In this document: in pieces, positions 11,076 through 23,711 of the stretch
How the letters are laid out: each line of letters opens with the position of its first letter
Position numbering within the stretch: the stretch's first letter is position 1
Assembly: GCF_014529535.1 (NCBI RefSeq)
Contig: NW_023503329.1
Span: 3,305,367-3,369,366, forward strand
From: Bradysia coprophila
Taxonomy: Eukaryota; Arthropoda; Insecta; Diptera; Sciaridae
Direction of reading: 5' to 3'
Length of the DNA stretch: 64,000 nucleotides
Notes under the pieces: generated by a model
Told to the model about the DNA's origin: nothing
Database searches by the model: none
The model's input: the letters and a program-made list of their open reading frames with translations, nothing else
Program-made: the position numbers and the translations under genes

Positions 11076-11674
11076 GCCTCTAACTGTGCGTTACCGAATG
11101 CTCTTAGAACGTTTAGGTTTGAAAATTGTCGCTTCACTGTACTGGTTATTGGATTGTCATGTACGAAGTGAAACTAGAGACCTATTTTCTGCTTACTTTG
11201 CGAAGTACTACTATCTACGATGTATCTGTCACTTTTAAACATGCATATGTTGGGTGCCTACGTAATTTTTTATGCTGATTTTTATCTTTTGACGCTTTTG
11301 ATAGTACAATTTGCCCTCTTAACTAAGAGGGCAAACACATACCAATAAACACTTCGCATTTCATGTTGGAACCATGTCTTACGTATGCATTTTACGTAAT
11401 TTTGTTCGAAATTTCCTCTATATGTATAATTACTCTTACGATTTTAGCACATATTACAAGTGCAATTAGGTTAATTAGGTATGCGAGCAGTCTTTTTTTT
11501 CGCTTTGAATAAATAAATAGATTTGGTTAATTAGTAATATAAAGGCAAAGCATGTAAATGTGGCTAGAGTTAGCTAATCCACACAAAGGATTATAAATAC
11601 GTCTATACGTAAAGAGAGTGACGAATATCTTGAGAACAACTTATAACCGATTTAGAATAGTTATTTGTTTATCT

Positions 11675-11749
11675 GTTTTGGACGATTGTTTTTAGGCAAT
11701 TTCGCGAGTTGTAGCCCGAACGAAGTGCCTAAAATCAATCATCCAAAAT
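11675..11749. repeat. Short foldback repeat
   Basis: TTTTGGACGATTGTTTTTAG at the left is mirrored by CTAAAATCAATCATCCAAAA at the right, with a central TCGCGAG...CGAACGA spacer. Arms are about 28-30 nt with few mismatches. Confidence 0.55.
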
Positions 11750-12151
11750 TATTTTCTTTCTTCGAAATATCCTCGAATCTGTGGATTTAAATTTGAAAAG
11801 ATAGGTGGGCGAAATAAACGAAGACATTGCCGAAAAATGCCCTTATTAACAACAGGTTTTTCAACGTTTCTCGCACAGATCCACGGCAGCATCAACTGAG
11901 AAACATTTATTAAAACCGAAATAGAAATGAATTATTTAGTCACCCGTGCCTTTGTATCGAAAAAAAAGACTGTCTATGTGGATCCACTGATTGTAGACGG
12001 TCTCTACTTTTGCCGCTAAAGTGCTGTCAAATTTTCGTTACCATCTCAAGTGTATTTGAAACGAAAATTTTTTGGCCTCAATTCGTCGTTGTAATTTTTT
12101 TTTTTTGTATGATGTGCCTATGTTATTAATTAATTTACGTTAAACGCTATT

Positions 12152-14373
12152 ATGTCGGCTAGTGATTATGAATTGGCATTGCGAATGCAAGAAGAACTCA
12201 ATCGGGAACTCACAAATACCGAGGTTCGAGGACGTCGAGAAATCTCATCACCAGAGGTGGGAAAGTGGTTACAGTTATTTTCTGCTCCTTTGTTCGCTTT
12301 TGTGGCACACACAAAACTGATACAACGTTGCATTCAATTTTCACACATCAATTTATTTGACCGTAGATCGTGAAGTCGCCTGAACAAAATTCACGTAAAC
12401 GTCCATACTCCGAGTTCGATTTGGATGGAACTCAACAAATAGTCCATCCATTATGGGAAACGTTGGATCCGACACCCGACATATTTGGAATGTTTAAAGG
12501 ATTCGACACCAAGTTTTTCCAGGGAAAACTGCACTGTGTCGAGTTGGAATGGAGCAAACGGATGTATTCTTGTGCTGGGATTTGTTATCAGCGCAGGAAC
12601 CATTACGGAATGGCTTGTACCATTCGATTGAGCGAACCATTACTCAAATTGAGATCTCGGAAAAATTTAGTTGAGACGTTGCTGGTATGACGTACATATT
12701 TGCAGATTGTCCATGGTGACAATTTCAACAAAGTTTGTTTCTATTCCCCTGTTCACAGCACGAAATGATTCACGCCTATCTGTTCATCCTTAATGTTCGT
12801 GAAGGAAATGGTGGACACGGTGCAAACTTCTGTCGAATCATGACCAATATCAATAAGGCAGCTGGGACCAATATCACTGTAAGTGACGGGATGTCATAGT
12901 TTTATGAAAGTACACTGACCAGCAGTTTCCTTGCAGGTCTATCACACCTTCCACGACGAAGTAAATTTCTACAAGACTCACATTTGGCGTTGCAATGGCA
13001 TTTGTCAGCATCGGGGACCATTTTTCGGCTATGTTCGACGAACAGCAAATAGAGCGCCCGGTGCGAACGATCAATGGTGGGCACATCATCAGGAACAATG
13101 CGGCGGAACTTTTCTTAAAGTATCCCAACCAGATCCGGTTGCGAAGAAACCCAGAGGAAAGGCAGGCATCGCGACGGTGACTGCTGGCAAAACTAACAGC
13201 AAAATCGATGATCCACGATGGGGCATGGTCAAGAAAACGATACCAAAAGCAAGTACGGCATCCAAAGTGTCGACTATAACCGTGCCGAAAACAATAACAA
13301 AGAAATCCAAAGACAGTGTTCCAGCGACCAATCCATTAACTGCTGACCTATCGGCTGGTCGCAGTTTGTCGAATGTAGTGGGATTCAGAGATCTGAATGG
13401 CGATAATTCAGCTGCTTCGTCGTCAACAGCCAGAATACTTTCATCGACGAATGGGCGCACACTGGGCACATCTAGTTCAACTAATCAATCCAAAACTTCA
13501 ACAGGATCTACGTCTGATCGTCGGGCGAATGTTCGAGACATTTGGAGTAAAAAATTCCCAACTTCATCCAGTCCAAAACAAACACCAAAGTCAGATCGAT
13601 TGGCTGATGAGCAACCCACATGTTTGCACTCACCACCAAAATCCAATTGGGTTATGATCGACGACGACATCGAAATCGAAAATGTTGTCCATGAAACGGT
13701 CACTATTTTGGATGATTCCATTTCAATTGATAACGACACTTCATCCGAGAATCTGGTGCGACAATCATCCACCGAAGGAACCATCAGACGCGAAATAATG
13801 GATTCGTTCGACGACGATTTAACCGACAGCGATATCGAATTGATTGATCACGATTACGATGACAATGAAGGAGCACCAACCGGTGGACTGTGTGACAAAA
13901 CAATCACCGATAATTTGTTCAGTTGGAACAAATCCACCGAAGATCTGAACAAAATTCACATGACCGATGAGGAAAATGCCGGCAATCGGGACCGGGAACT
14001 CGTAAGCTGTCCTGTTTGCAATATTAAATGTGAACGCGATCTAATGTCGGATCATCTCGACGGATGTTTCGGAATGGTGCGGAAAATCGATCCACGCAGA
14101 GCTGTGAAACCACCGTTTCGTGGTAAAAAATCGCCGAAATCTACAAATGCACGCACGAGCACGGTTACTTCATCTACATTTATTCCTACTGCGGCTGCCG
14201 AAGATGAGGAGGAATTCAATCGAAGAATTTTGAGAGAAATGGAAGCCGAAGCTAGAGAATCTCGTTCAAATGGCGGGGCCGTGGGAAGAGATGAGTGGAC
14301 AGAGTGTCCTGTCTGTACAAATTCCGTCAAAGCAGCTGAAATTAACGATCACTTGGACATGTGTTTGGCTTAG
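12152..14373 (+). CDS. SPRTN: Spartan / maternal haploid DNA-protein-crosslink metalloprotease
   Basis: SprT-family protease that removes proteins crosslinked to DNA during replication; the fly orthologue is maternal haploid. Four exons, 12152-12256, 12367-12684, 12759-12878 and 12937-14373, all in phase, give 659 residues. The SprT domain covers residues about 50-235: WETLDPTPDIFGMF, then WSKRMYSCAGICY, RLSEPLLKLRSRKNLVETLL and the zinc-binding protease motif HEMIH (residues 142-146) right at the start of exon 3. VYHTFHDEV and WRCNGICQHRGPFFGYVRR form the zinc-binding subdomain. A long Ser/Thr-rich disordered region follows. Two UBZ4-type ubiquitin-binding fingers are seen: CPVCNIKC...HLDGC at about residue 539 and CPVCTNSV...HLDMC at about residue 638, four residues from the end. 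Human SPRTN has one. A poly(A) signal AATAAA lies at 14426. The gene is convergent with ECHS1. Confidence 0.95.
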
Positions 14374-14425
14374 TTTGATATTTGTTGTCAGCGCATACAT
14401 TCCGAAAGAATTTTTTTTTTGCTCA

Positions 14426-14431
14426 AATAAA
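14426..14431 (+). terminator. Poly(A) signal of the Spartan gene
   Basis: Canonical AATAAA 53 bp after the stop codon of the Spartan gene, in the 248-bp gap before the convergent ECHS1 stop. Confidence 0.6.
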
Positions 14432-14621
14432 AATGATGTAGAGACGATGCCAAAGCTGGCTGACTTCTCACGAACTGACGAAAAGCGTTTCGATTTTGCG
14501 TAAAATAGATTTTTTTAATCGTTTTCCAAACAGTACAAAATGGATAAAATAAATGCAATCATGTAATCAAAGGTGCTGACATGAGCGTACCAAGGCTGGA
14601 CCAACATGTTTATCGCTTAGC

Positions 14622-16142
14622 TTATTCGCTGGTGAATTTTGGTGGCCGTTTCTCAACAAAGGCGGTCATACCCTCCTTTCGGTCTTTCTACAAATTTTTG
14701 AAAGGAAGAAAACTTTGGTCAGTAAACTGATCCACAATGGACCGATCCGATTGATTAATCTTACCGTTGAGAATGTGGCATGGAAATGGCGTTTTTCGAA
14801 TTTCAGGCCTTCTTGCAGCGAAACTTCGTATGCCGTGTTCACAGCTTCCTTGCACAATTGAACAATCAATGGCGAATGTGTACTAATTTTGTCTGCTAGT
14901 TTCACAGCCTCCTCGACCAAATTGGCGGCTGGCACCACTCTACTAACCAAACCAATTTTTTCCGCCTCAACTGCATCAATCATATTCCCGGTCAAGCAAA
15001 TTTCCATTGCCTTCGATTTACCAGCCGCACGAGTCAATCGCTGAGTACCACCAGCTCCGGGAATCGTTCCAATAGCGATTTCCGGTTGACCAAATTTCGC
15101 TTTATCTCCAGCGTAAATGATGTCGCACATCATAGCCAGTTCACATCCACCTCCCAATGCATAACCATTCACAGCAGCAATGATCGGTTTTTGTAGACGT
15201 GCAACGCGCGTCCAATCGTTCAAGAAATTACCAGTAATACAATCGGCATATGTGTTGTTTTGCATTTCCTTGATATCGGCACCGGCAGCAAAGGCTTTTT
15301 CGCTTCCAGTCAATACGACCACATTGATCGACGTGTCCCGCTCGTATGCGTCGAGAGCGTTGCTCAATTCGGTCATGAGACCTTTGCACAGAGCATTTAA
15401 GGCCTTCGGACGGTTCAGTGTGATCAAGGCGACATTCTTATTGGCACCAGTGGTTTCCGTTTTGATAAACTCGAAATTGGCTAAATGAACGGGAAGAAGA
15501 ATCGAATAAGTTTCCTTTCGCTTAAGCGTAAAGATATTGAGGTAATAGTCGCTCGCATATTGCCGACTTTGGACTTTGGTGATCAAGGTCAGTTCTTTCT
15601 TTGCCAAATCGACTATCACTTCAAAGTATCAACAGATAATAAAATCAATGTGAAATCTAACTGCCGTCCTGTCTTATGTAGCTCGCCCACCACACCCAGA
15701 CCTAAGGTCAAGATTTTATAAAAGTCGATAGCTACCAAACACTTTACATCAATGACACTATGCATCAAACATCAAGATGAGTTAAGAGGTAAAGAGGGTA
15801 AACAAGTCTTGCGATAGCGACACGATACAAAAACAACCAATTATGAGAAGCTACCAGCCAAAATGTATGCTATTCTGGTTATTGTATAGTCGCCGTGACT
15901 GATTAAAAAAAAAGTAAGTAAGTCGTTTATCACCAATTTATTGTTATGTAACGAGCGTACAGTCCGACAGGCCCTTTCAGTTCTTGTTTTTTTTTTCTTG
16001 CTACTGTTACTATCCACTCAAATTGTATCTTAACCCCACAATATTTATTACCTGATGCAAATGTACGGATGCTGTGCAATCCAATTGGAAATTTGCCCAT
16101 TGCTGGAAGCCGACCGGCACAAATTTTCGCGATATTTGCCAT
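14622..16142 (-). CDS. ECHS1: Mitochondrial short-chain enoyl-CoA hydratase
   Basis: Hydrates trans-2-enoyl-CoA in mitochondrial beta-oxidation and valine breakdown. Three exons, 16142-16052, 15480-14765 and 14687-14622, give exactly 290 residues, the usual length. Residues 1-31 form a basic, Arg-containing presequence with LHSIRTFAS, a typical mitochondrial import and cleavage region. The crotonase fold shows the oxyanion-hole motifs AAGADIKEM (about residues 95-103) and [13 protein letters not shown]. The two catalytic glutamates fall at E144 (GGCEL) and E164 (GQPEI), the same numbering as the rat enzyme. The C-terminus reads [19 protein letters not shown] start at the ATG at 16142 because it gives the presequence directly; there is no other upstream ATG in frame. 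Intron 1 is 571 bp, unusually long for this window. Confidence 0.95.
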
Positions 16143-17067
16143 TATGATCAATTTAAAGACTGCCGTGTATGATGTTTACGATTAAATGAACACAATAAAA
16201 GTGATGTGCTGTCGCAATTTGTACCGCTTATCTTTCACACTGGTTCAACTACAATGATGATGATGATGATGATGATGTATGTTTACGTGTGTGTATTACA
16301 TATACATATACGGCTTTTCAAATATCACGCGCAACAGATTGCCCGTATTCGGCTTAATGTGAAGTAACTATTCGCTGTGGTAATTTTGAAAGTACGAATT
16401 CGGATTATTTCTTAGCACACAGAGATAACCCGCGAAGCACTCTGCGATGAAAACACACAAAAAAATTACCCGCACGAAGCGTGTAAATATGCGAGTAAGG
16501 TGTGCGTCTTGTGAGATATAAATATAACAGAACAGGTCCATTCGTCGAACTAAATTAGTTACCCATTAAAGTCATGTATCTTGAAACAATGTTCTGCATC
16601 GTTAGGCCGCTTCATTTAAAATAACACAAAGCGATCCACTTAACTCAGAGATTCTAATTCGCTATGCAACAAACGATCAAGAAACGAGTAATGTTCGGAA
16701 CGAATGGTATTCGGTCTGACTGGAACTCGAACGTGAACTAACATTTCAGTTAACTCGAACCTGAAATTTTCGATTTCACGCTCAACCCAAACCGGACACA
16801 AAACTGGATTGGCTCAACCAAAATGGGACCCGAACCTGAACTTTCACTTTTAGATATGACCTGAACCTGAACCTGAGCCTGAATTTTTCAAGTATCAGGT
16901 CAAGTTCAACAAGATATTTTTCGTGAAATCTTCGTTCATCCTCGGGTTGAAATCCGATTCGGGTCAATCTGAATTGAAACAGGCCAACCCGAACCGATCT
17001 TTAGAAACAAGTAATTGTTTAGGTTCAAAGAAGTTAAGAAACGGTGTGTTTGCTCGAGGCCTGCGCC
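16143..17067. other. Upstream region of ECHS1 with microsatellite and CCTGAA-rich DNA
   Basis: No gene seen. Holds an (ATG)8 microsatellite at 16254-16277 and, at 16690-16920, degenerate repeats of AACCTGAA/AACTCGAAC type (for example CTGAACCTGAACCTGAGCCT near 16861). The far end abuts the 1-kb foldback element. Confidence 0.5.
16254..16277. repeat. (ATG)8 microsatellite
   Basis: Eight perfect ATG units about 110 bp upstream of the ECHS1 start codon, in the likely promoter or 5' UTR of that gene. Confidence 0.95.
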
Positions 17068-18058
17068 AGATCTCTTCGAGGGATTCTTTTGAAAAACGTA
17101 ATCTTGAAATCGGACGCATTTTCCATTTGACTTTTTTATATATGCCCAATAAGGTATTCGACCCCAGAAGCCAAAACCACTTTCAAAAAAATTCTTCGAA
17201 GATTGTGTTACTAGTGTGAGGTGATCAAAACCCGAAAACATGCCCTTTTCTTACAAAAATTTCTCCAGTTACTCGAGCCGTACAGGGTCGTGTGGGGTGT
17301 CATTTGAACGGTAATTGCATGTATATTCGGGGCAAATAGGGTCTTGTTGGGTTTAAAATTCATCCGCACTGAGATATATGCAGTTGACGTTTTCAACCGA
17401 GAAAAGACTGAAAACTTACACTTTTCTTACAGAAATTTCTCGACGTTCACGAAATGTACATGGTCGTGTGGGGTGTCATTAGAAAGGTAATTGCTTATAC
17501 TTTCAGGGAAAGTAGAGCTTACGGAAGTTTGGTAGCATCTACGATTCAATATAAGCTAATAAACATTTGAACTTCTCATAATTCGTCGTAGATGCTTCCA
17601 AACCCCAAATATATTCTATTTGCCCTGAAAGTACAAGAAATTACCTTTCTAATGACACACCACACGACCATGTACGTTTCGTGTACCTCGAGAAATTTCT
17701 GTAAGAAAAGTGTAAGTTTTCAGTCTTTTTTCGGTTGAAAACGTCGAATGCACATATCTCAGTGCGGATGAATTTAAAACCCGAAAAGACCCTATTTGCC
17801 CGAAGAACATGCAATTACCTTTCTAATGACGCCCCACACGACCCTTTACGGCTCGTTAACCTGGAGAAATTTCTGTAAGAAAAATCCATGTTTGCAGTTT
17901 TCGATCACCTTCCACCAGCCACACAAGCTTCGAAGATTTTTTTTGAACGGGGTTTTAGGTTCTAGGGACCAATACCAATCTAGGCACATATAAAAAAGTC
18001 CAATGGAAAATGTGTCCGATTTCAAGATTCTGTTTTTCAAAAGAATCCCTCTTCAGAT
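17068..18058. repeat. 1-kb foldback element with internally duplicated arms
   Basis: Left arm about 17068-17545 and right arm about 17583-18058 are inverted copies of each other with moderate divergence and a loop of about 40 nt. Matching pairs include GGGATTCTTTTGAAAAAC with GTTTTTCAAAAGAATCCC at the outer ends, TCTTCGAAG words in the middle, and GTAGCATCTACGA with TCGTAGATGC at the loop. Each arm also contains a direct duplication of about 176 bp (units starting near 17234 and 17410 on the left), sharing CTTTTCTTAC, AAATTTCTC and GGTCGTGTGGGGTGTCATT. No protein is encoded; open frames here are by-products. No clear target duplication is seen. Confidence 0.85.
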
Positions 18059-18355
18059 CATGTAGATATATACACAATCGCTCCGGCCCTATTTTTTAAT
18101 TTTATGTCTGGTGCATAATTTAACCTATAACACACAGACTAGCTGATGATAATATTATTTCTGTGTTCTAGTGGAAGATGCTACTCCAAAATCGAGGAAC
18201 CAACGAACGCCTCAATCAATGATGTAATCAAATTGTTAAAATGGAAACATTTCGCGCTTAAATTCCGATAAATGAAAATATCTTTATTGTGTGTCTTAGA
18301 TACAGTGTTGTGTAGCTTTGTAATTGTATCGCTAAAATGTTGGCCGACAATAGTA

Positions 18356-21300
18356 CTAGTTTCCCTCTGTAGCGCTGGCTAAAACATGAATTTGAACACT
18401 CTTCGTAGCATTGTACACTTGGCCGGGTGGAAATGGTTCCAATTTCGGATGGATTTCATTTCGTCCAGCTGGAATGTACTTTGACAGTCGAACATTGGGC
18501 ATCGGTAAGAAACCGGCACACAGCGGCAAAATGTCCAAAATGACCGATTGTCCCTCTGAACTAATAACACCAGCTGTTCGTCCACAAACCGCCCACGTAT
18601 GCTGATCGGGCAGCACTTCGTACATTAAATCGCCGAACGAACTTTCTTGTATTTTACAGATCGATAGATTCAAATGGCACACCGAACCGACCCGACACAG
18701 TTCGGTTGACTCAATTTTGGCGTAGATACGAAACAGAGTCGTATAGTCTTGCACATCGAATTTGCAAACAAAATTTCGCTTATCATCTGGATCATCACTG
18801 TGGGCGTACTGAACGTTAAAGTTTACTTTTATCACCGGCAGTTCATTTTCGGCTTTCAACGGTTCCACTTCAATTTCCCACAAATAAGATACCGTCAGAC
18901 CCTGGTAGATTCGAGTTTCGTTTTGAGATTTGGGGTTTTGATCCTTTAAATTAACGCCTTTGTAGTCGCAGGTCATTTTGGCTGCGGACAAAGTCAATGA
19001 TGCCTCCGTTCCTTTAATTATAACTTGCAGATATTTCCGTGTTTCCGATGAGTGTAACCGACACGACGCTACAAATGGCGGCATAAAATGCAACGGAATG
19101 GGAATTTCGTTCCGTGACCACGGACAATGCAAAGAGACCAAATGCTCAAAGTACTTTTCGTCTCGTTGTCCCGGCAATTCGCAAATGACTTCCAATGAAA
19201 TTGTCATTTCGTCGAATGATTTGAAATTCTCCAACCGAATGGACAGTTCCGGTTTGAATGTACTGTCACAGTCATTTTCGAACGATCGAATTTTCAAGTT
19301 TTTCGAACATTTCAGCGTTATCGTGGTGGACTTTGGGAATATGAAACTGCCACCGGAAATGATCAGTTTTACAGGTTGTTTGATGCCAGCCACCAGATTC
19401 TTAAAGCTAAGAACAGCACTTGCTGCTTTGGTTGTAATCTCGAACGGTGTTTGTTTGACCGATAATCCATCCGATAAATATTCCATTTTTTCGTCAACAA
19501 CAATGGATAACTGAAAATGATTCGTTTCAGAGTTTATTGTCGCTTGATCTTTCTGTAACAATCCTTACCTGTTTGAATGTCCACGTGCCCACTCGCGTCG
19601 CTTTAGACTGCAGTTCAATAATGTTTACACCCGGCTTAATGGCAATGTTCTTCGTTGAAATTTCGTTATTAAAATCGGAGCGAACAACTTAAAATGTAAA
19701 TCAAAAATAATTTGGCAGCTCCATGTTAGCTGATAAAAATAATTACCGTTTCGCGGTAGCTTACTGCTGCGTCGACTACTCGGTTGAGATTTAGATGTGC
19801 ACACAACTGATGCTGTACTGAGACTGTTATCCTGTTTATGGTCTAAGTGCAACGACATGGACAGCATTTCACTAAAGAAGAAGAAGGAAACAATTTCTTG
19901 CGTTTATTAGGTCGAAATAATTTTTCGTTGGATGAAAAGGTTTCATTTACAGGAGAAGAAACAAACAAGAATGCATGAGGACTGGTTGAGTTCATAAAAG
20001 TATTGTGGTGGAGAATCAATTCAACGCTTTTGCGAAAATGAGTTTATTAGGAGCAAGCTCTGTTGACTCTGCTGACTTCAATGGTTATACATACTGTTGC
20101 GGACGAAGAGGATATATTTTGAGACGAGACAAATAAATTGCGCGGTCAGAGGTGATAGGCGATTAAATAGCATGCAAATTTTCACGCAAATAGATTATCA
20201 ACTTTGAACCGTTGAGAGCGTTAGGACGAAAAATTCATTCTTTCTCGTGATTGGTATCAGTTATATCAGTACTTAAACCGAATATTTTTGAGTTTACACT
20301 AGCTTCCCTTTGACCCATGGAGCCAATTTTTTTTCATTATGTGCATAATTTAACCACCACTCCCCACAACTCGTCTGGGTGCCATGTATACGATGGTTCG
20401 GATGAGTTTCAAAAATTTTGCTGGAAACTTGTTAAGGGCTACGAGCTGATTAAAATATTCAAAAATAGTGAATTTCTTCACACACTTTTAACACTTAGTT
20501 AAAGTCCATTCAGGCACACCGTGAGAGTCTGAGGACCTGAGTCATTGAAGAAATGGGTAGGAAGGCATATCAATCAAATTAAACTTATTTGTTAAATCGA
20601 GTCATTGAGCAAAATAACTCACTTCTGTTTCGTTGAGTCGACAACAAGTTTATCGTAAGTGCCATAAGCCACTGAAATTTGATTAGCCAGAATCTCTCGT
20701 GGAAAATGACTTTCGATTTTAATTTGTGCCACGATGACATCGTCCTAACAATAAAATAAACATTCAAACAGCGACACGGCAACGTTTTCAAACCGCAAAT
20801 CTTTTACCTGAATAATTTGTGCCGCATTCTGTACATCAATCGATAACAAATGGAAATGGTCTTCCAGCCCATTGATTATTGTCTCGTCGGAACCATCGTC
20901 GTTGAGTGGTTTTTTGATCGTTTTCAACGATAGCAGAAATTCGTCAAAGTAAAATGTTCGGACCAAAATCTCCAAATCCAAGCAGCAAGATATTGATCCA
21001 CACGTTCGTGTGTACGCTGTGAAATCTTCCATTTTCCGAAAGCAACTCGCTAGTTCGAGTAGCGTTTGACTGGCTAGATAATTCCATTTTTCTGTCTTCA
21101 ATTCGCGCAACAGATCAGTGAAGAATACAACAGCTTTCTGAGGCTTTGAGAGCGTACAATAGAAGTTGCCGAGATCCAATCCCACTAATCGTGCTGAACG
21201 TAATCTGCCAACGTGTTTGTATGTGCTGATTGCAAGTTCACTCAATTCCTACAAGGAAAACAAATATTTCATTGTCAGACTTTGACCCAGTCAACGTAAA

Positions 21301-22771
21301 CTTAAGGTCGCACTCACCAGATATAATTTTTGGAACGCCTGATTTGATCCTAACGCTTCTTTGAGCCTATCCGATGACGATTGTTTCACTTGTCTTTTAG
21401 GTGAATGTGATCTATCGGTTTCAATGCCTTTAGTGTCATCATCTAGAAAACTGTCTCCAATCCCAGCAGACAGTTGGACCACCACATGCAGTTGCTCCGA
21501 TGTCGGTGTGAATCCGGGCAATAGACCACACAGTTTACCCAATTCATAAAGTTTGTCCTTAGCTAGATTCCATATCGGTGCTGAATGATGGAACACATTT
21601 GTCATATCCTTTGATTCCACAGCCCGATCGCACACATTCAATACTTCAAGCGCACATACAAATTGCCAACATGCCAGTGCACCGTCTGGAGTTTCATTTT
21701 TCAATGCGTCAATTTCTTTCATTGTAGCGAACAGAAAGGGTAGCAAACGTTCGGCTATTTCCCATTGGCGATCCGATGCATTTAGTAGCACTGCCTGTCG
21801 CTCAAACACATAGCTACGAAATTCCAATATGCTGGCCGTGTTGTCGACAATTTTTTTCCTTGTTTCGACCATTTTTTTCGGATTCATGGTAATGCCATTG
21901 AAGTCATTGATCTGTCTCTCGAACACCTTCAGCCATTGATGCTTTTCGCCGAACACAGAATTCAATACGAATTGGGAAAACATTGCGTCCAATTCGTCGT
22001 ATTGGACTAACGCTTCCATGTGCAGTCCAAGCTTTTCCAATACGAACGCTAACTGTTCTTGCAACAAAAAATACTTGATGAAACTCCAGCCCTCCTGGTT
22101 CCGTTTCTCTCGATTGGTTCGAATCAGTTCCTCGTATTTGACAATGTTCCTATTGTAGCCCGTCAACATAAGGAATCGAATGCGTTGCAATAGACAGCGA
22201 AACGATTCGGTTGCCTTCATCTCAAATTTTATCGGATTCAATACGGAAATGCAACGATCGGCGTGTTTCGCCCCAAAGTCCAATCTCATCTTGTCCACGA
22301 CCGTGGTGCGTGGCAAGATGTTCTTCGTCTTTTTTATGTCAACGGTTTCGACCAGCAATATCATCCAATCAAAAATCCCATGGTTGGTGAGTATTTTCAA
22401 CCAATTCTCGATCTCTTCCTTCACCGTACTCTTGTACGTTTCGATGTCACACTCGGTGACATACAAATGCAGCACCGGTTGTTCCGTAATGCTCCAGCAA
22501 TCATTTTTGAATTTTTCCAGCTGCTTTGCATCGAACGGTTGAAATGATGCCTCGACTCGGACATTTTTTACGGGTCGACCATAGGATCGTTTCCATTCGC
22601 ATGTGTCCAATGGGACTGATGTGACCAAGTGAGATTCTATTGATCGAAACAATGGACCATTTCCACAAACTGAAAAAATGGGAAGGGGAGTAGAATAAAT
22701 TGCTGGTTCTGTGTCATGATCACGCTAACAAGGAAACTTTACTAACATGTCAGTGTTGGCTTGAAATCCAT
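18356..22771 (-). CDS. TRAPPC10: TRAPPC10, subunit of the TRAPPII vesicle-tethering complex
   Basis: Golgi-localised subunit of TRAPPII, the tether and Rab1/Rab11 exchange-factor complex. Seven exons on the minus strand keep frame throughout: 22771-22747, 22669-21318, 21248-20808, 20744-20623, 19871-19747, 19687-19569 and 19510-18356, totalling 1,112 residues. The tiny first exon encodes MDFKPTLT and joins to FCGNGPLFRSI. Conserved blocks are EWKRSYGRPVKNV, LYVTECDIETYKSTVK, NILPRTTVVDK, EGWSFIKYF, ALVQYDELDAMFSQFV (about residues 225-245), GLLPGFTP, and toward the C-terminus LMYEVLPDQHTWAVCGR and LPMPNVRLSKYIPAG. The order equals the human protein (1,259 residues), with a shorter middle. Intron 4, 20622-19872, is the longest at 751 bp. 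The gene is divergent from SLIMP. Confidence 0.95.
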
Positions 22772-23711
22772 TAGCGATTCTCGATTATCATGAATTCAAC
22801 TTATTTTTTATGTTTATTTGTTTTGCATATTTGACAACAGATACTTTGGACACTTCTTTTTTATTATCATCTTTGACAATCCATCGTCATTAAAATTTGA
22901 TGGTAATGCAGATCCACCATATGAGTGTTTAATTCAAAGTTTCTTTCTCTGGTCTTCAGCGGATCACAGAAATTACATTAGTCGAATTCGAGTCCAGTGA
23001 TGATACAAATACCATTCTGAGTTGTAATCATTTAGAGAACTAGGGATAATCTAATGTCCCATAAGTTCATCCACGTCGAAGCCGATGTCGATAAACGCAC
23101 GAAAACATGACTTTTCATTTTCGTCTGGAGTTATGTAAAGTATTTTATGGCCTTTGTCATGCGAAAGTTGACCATTACAAGACCCTGCAAAAATGATCCA
23201 TTGAACATTCGCTCGGATATGCAGACTCTACACTTGTCCAAAAGACAATATAGCCTAAGCTTGTTTCTCAAGAAGCACACTTGTGAGTTTTTGCATATCA
23301 CAAAGTTGTTACCTCTAGTAATGAATTACTTGCGCAATATCCAATGTCATCACAGTGGCTCGTTATTCCTTTTCATTTTTTGCAATTTTTGACGACCTAA
23401 AAATCAGTCTCACTACAAAAGCATAAAGTGACTATAATCGAGAGGCGACACGCTGGTGCTGCGTCTGCACCCATGGACACCAGCAGACATGTTCACTAAT
23501 GTCAGTGTCACCATGTGATCCCTCGATGTAAAACCCTATAAGGAGTCCTCGTGAACGTCGTGAACTGAACATATTTCAAAATTCGTGCCAATAAACACAA
23601 AACTTCTCCAAAATTATGCAACTGTCACAGATCGCCCAGCTGTTGCAGCTGTCACAACAAAAGGGTTAGATTGCATCAGAGATTCGACCTTACTCCCGGT
23701 AAAGTGGAATT
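22772..23711. other. Divergent TRAPPC10 / SLIMP upstream region
   Basis: 940 bp between two start codons on opposite strands, likely a shared promoter region. Within it, 23190-23330 carries words (CTCGGATATGCA, ACTCTAC, CACACTTGTGAGTT, ATCACAAA) also present in the palindrome at 40322-40499, so a relic of that repeat family sits here. No gene supported. Confidence 0.5.

Larger units (their letters stand above)
10349..12151. other. Intergenic region between divergent ZAD-ZnF and Spartan genes
   Basis: Shared upstream region of two divergent genes, 1.8 kb. No additional gene is supported. It contains three foldback repeats (10580-10840, 10909-11075, 11675-11749). The proximal promoters should be within the outer few hundred bases on each side; no clear TATA box is seen. 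Confidence 0.5.

Noticed and set aside
16936-17219. Overlapping open frames on both strands at 16.9-17.2 kb
   Set aside because: They lie in CCTGAA-type repeats and the left arm of the foldback element; open frames on both strands reflect symmetry, not coding.
18978-19514. 178-codon open frame on the plus strand
   Set aside because: It is antisense to the last TRAPPC10 exon, whose coding assignment is strong.
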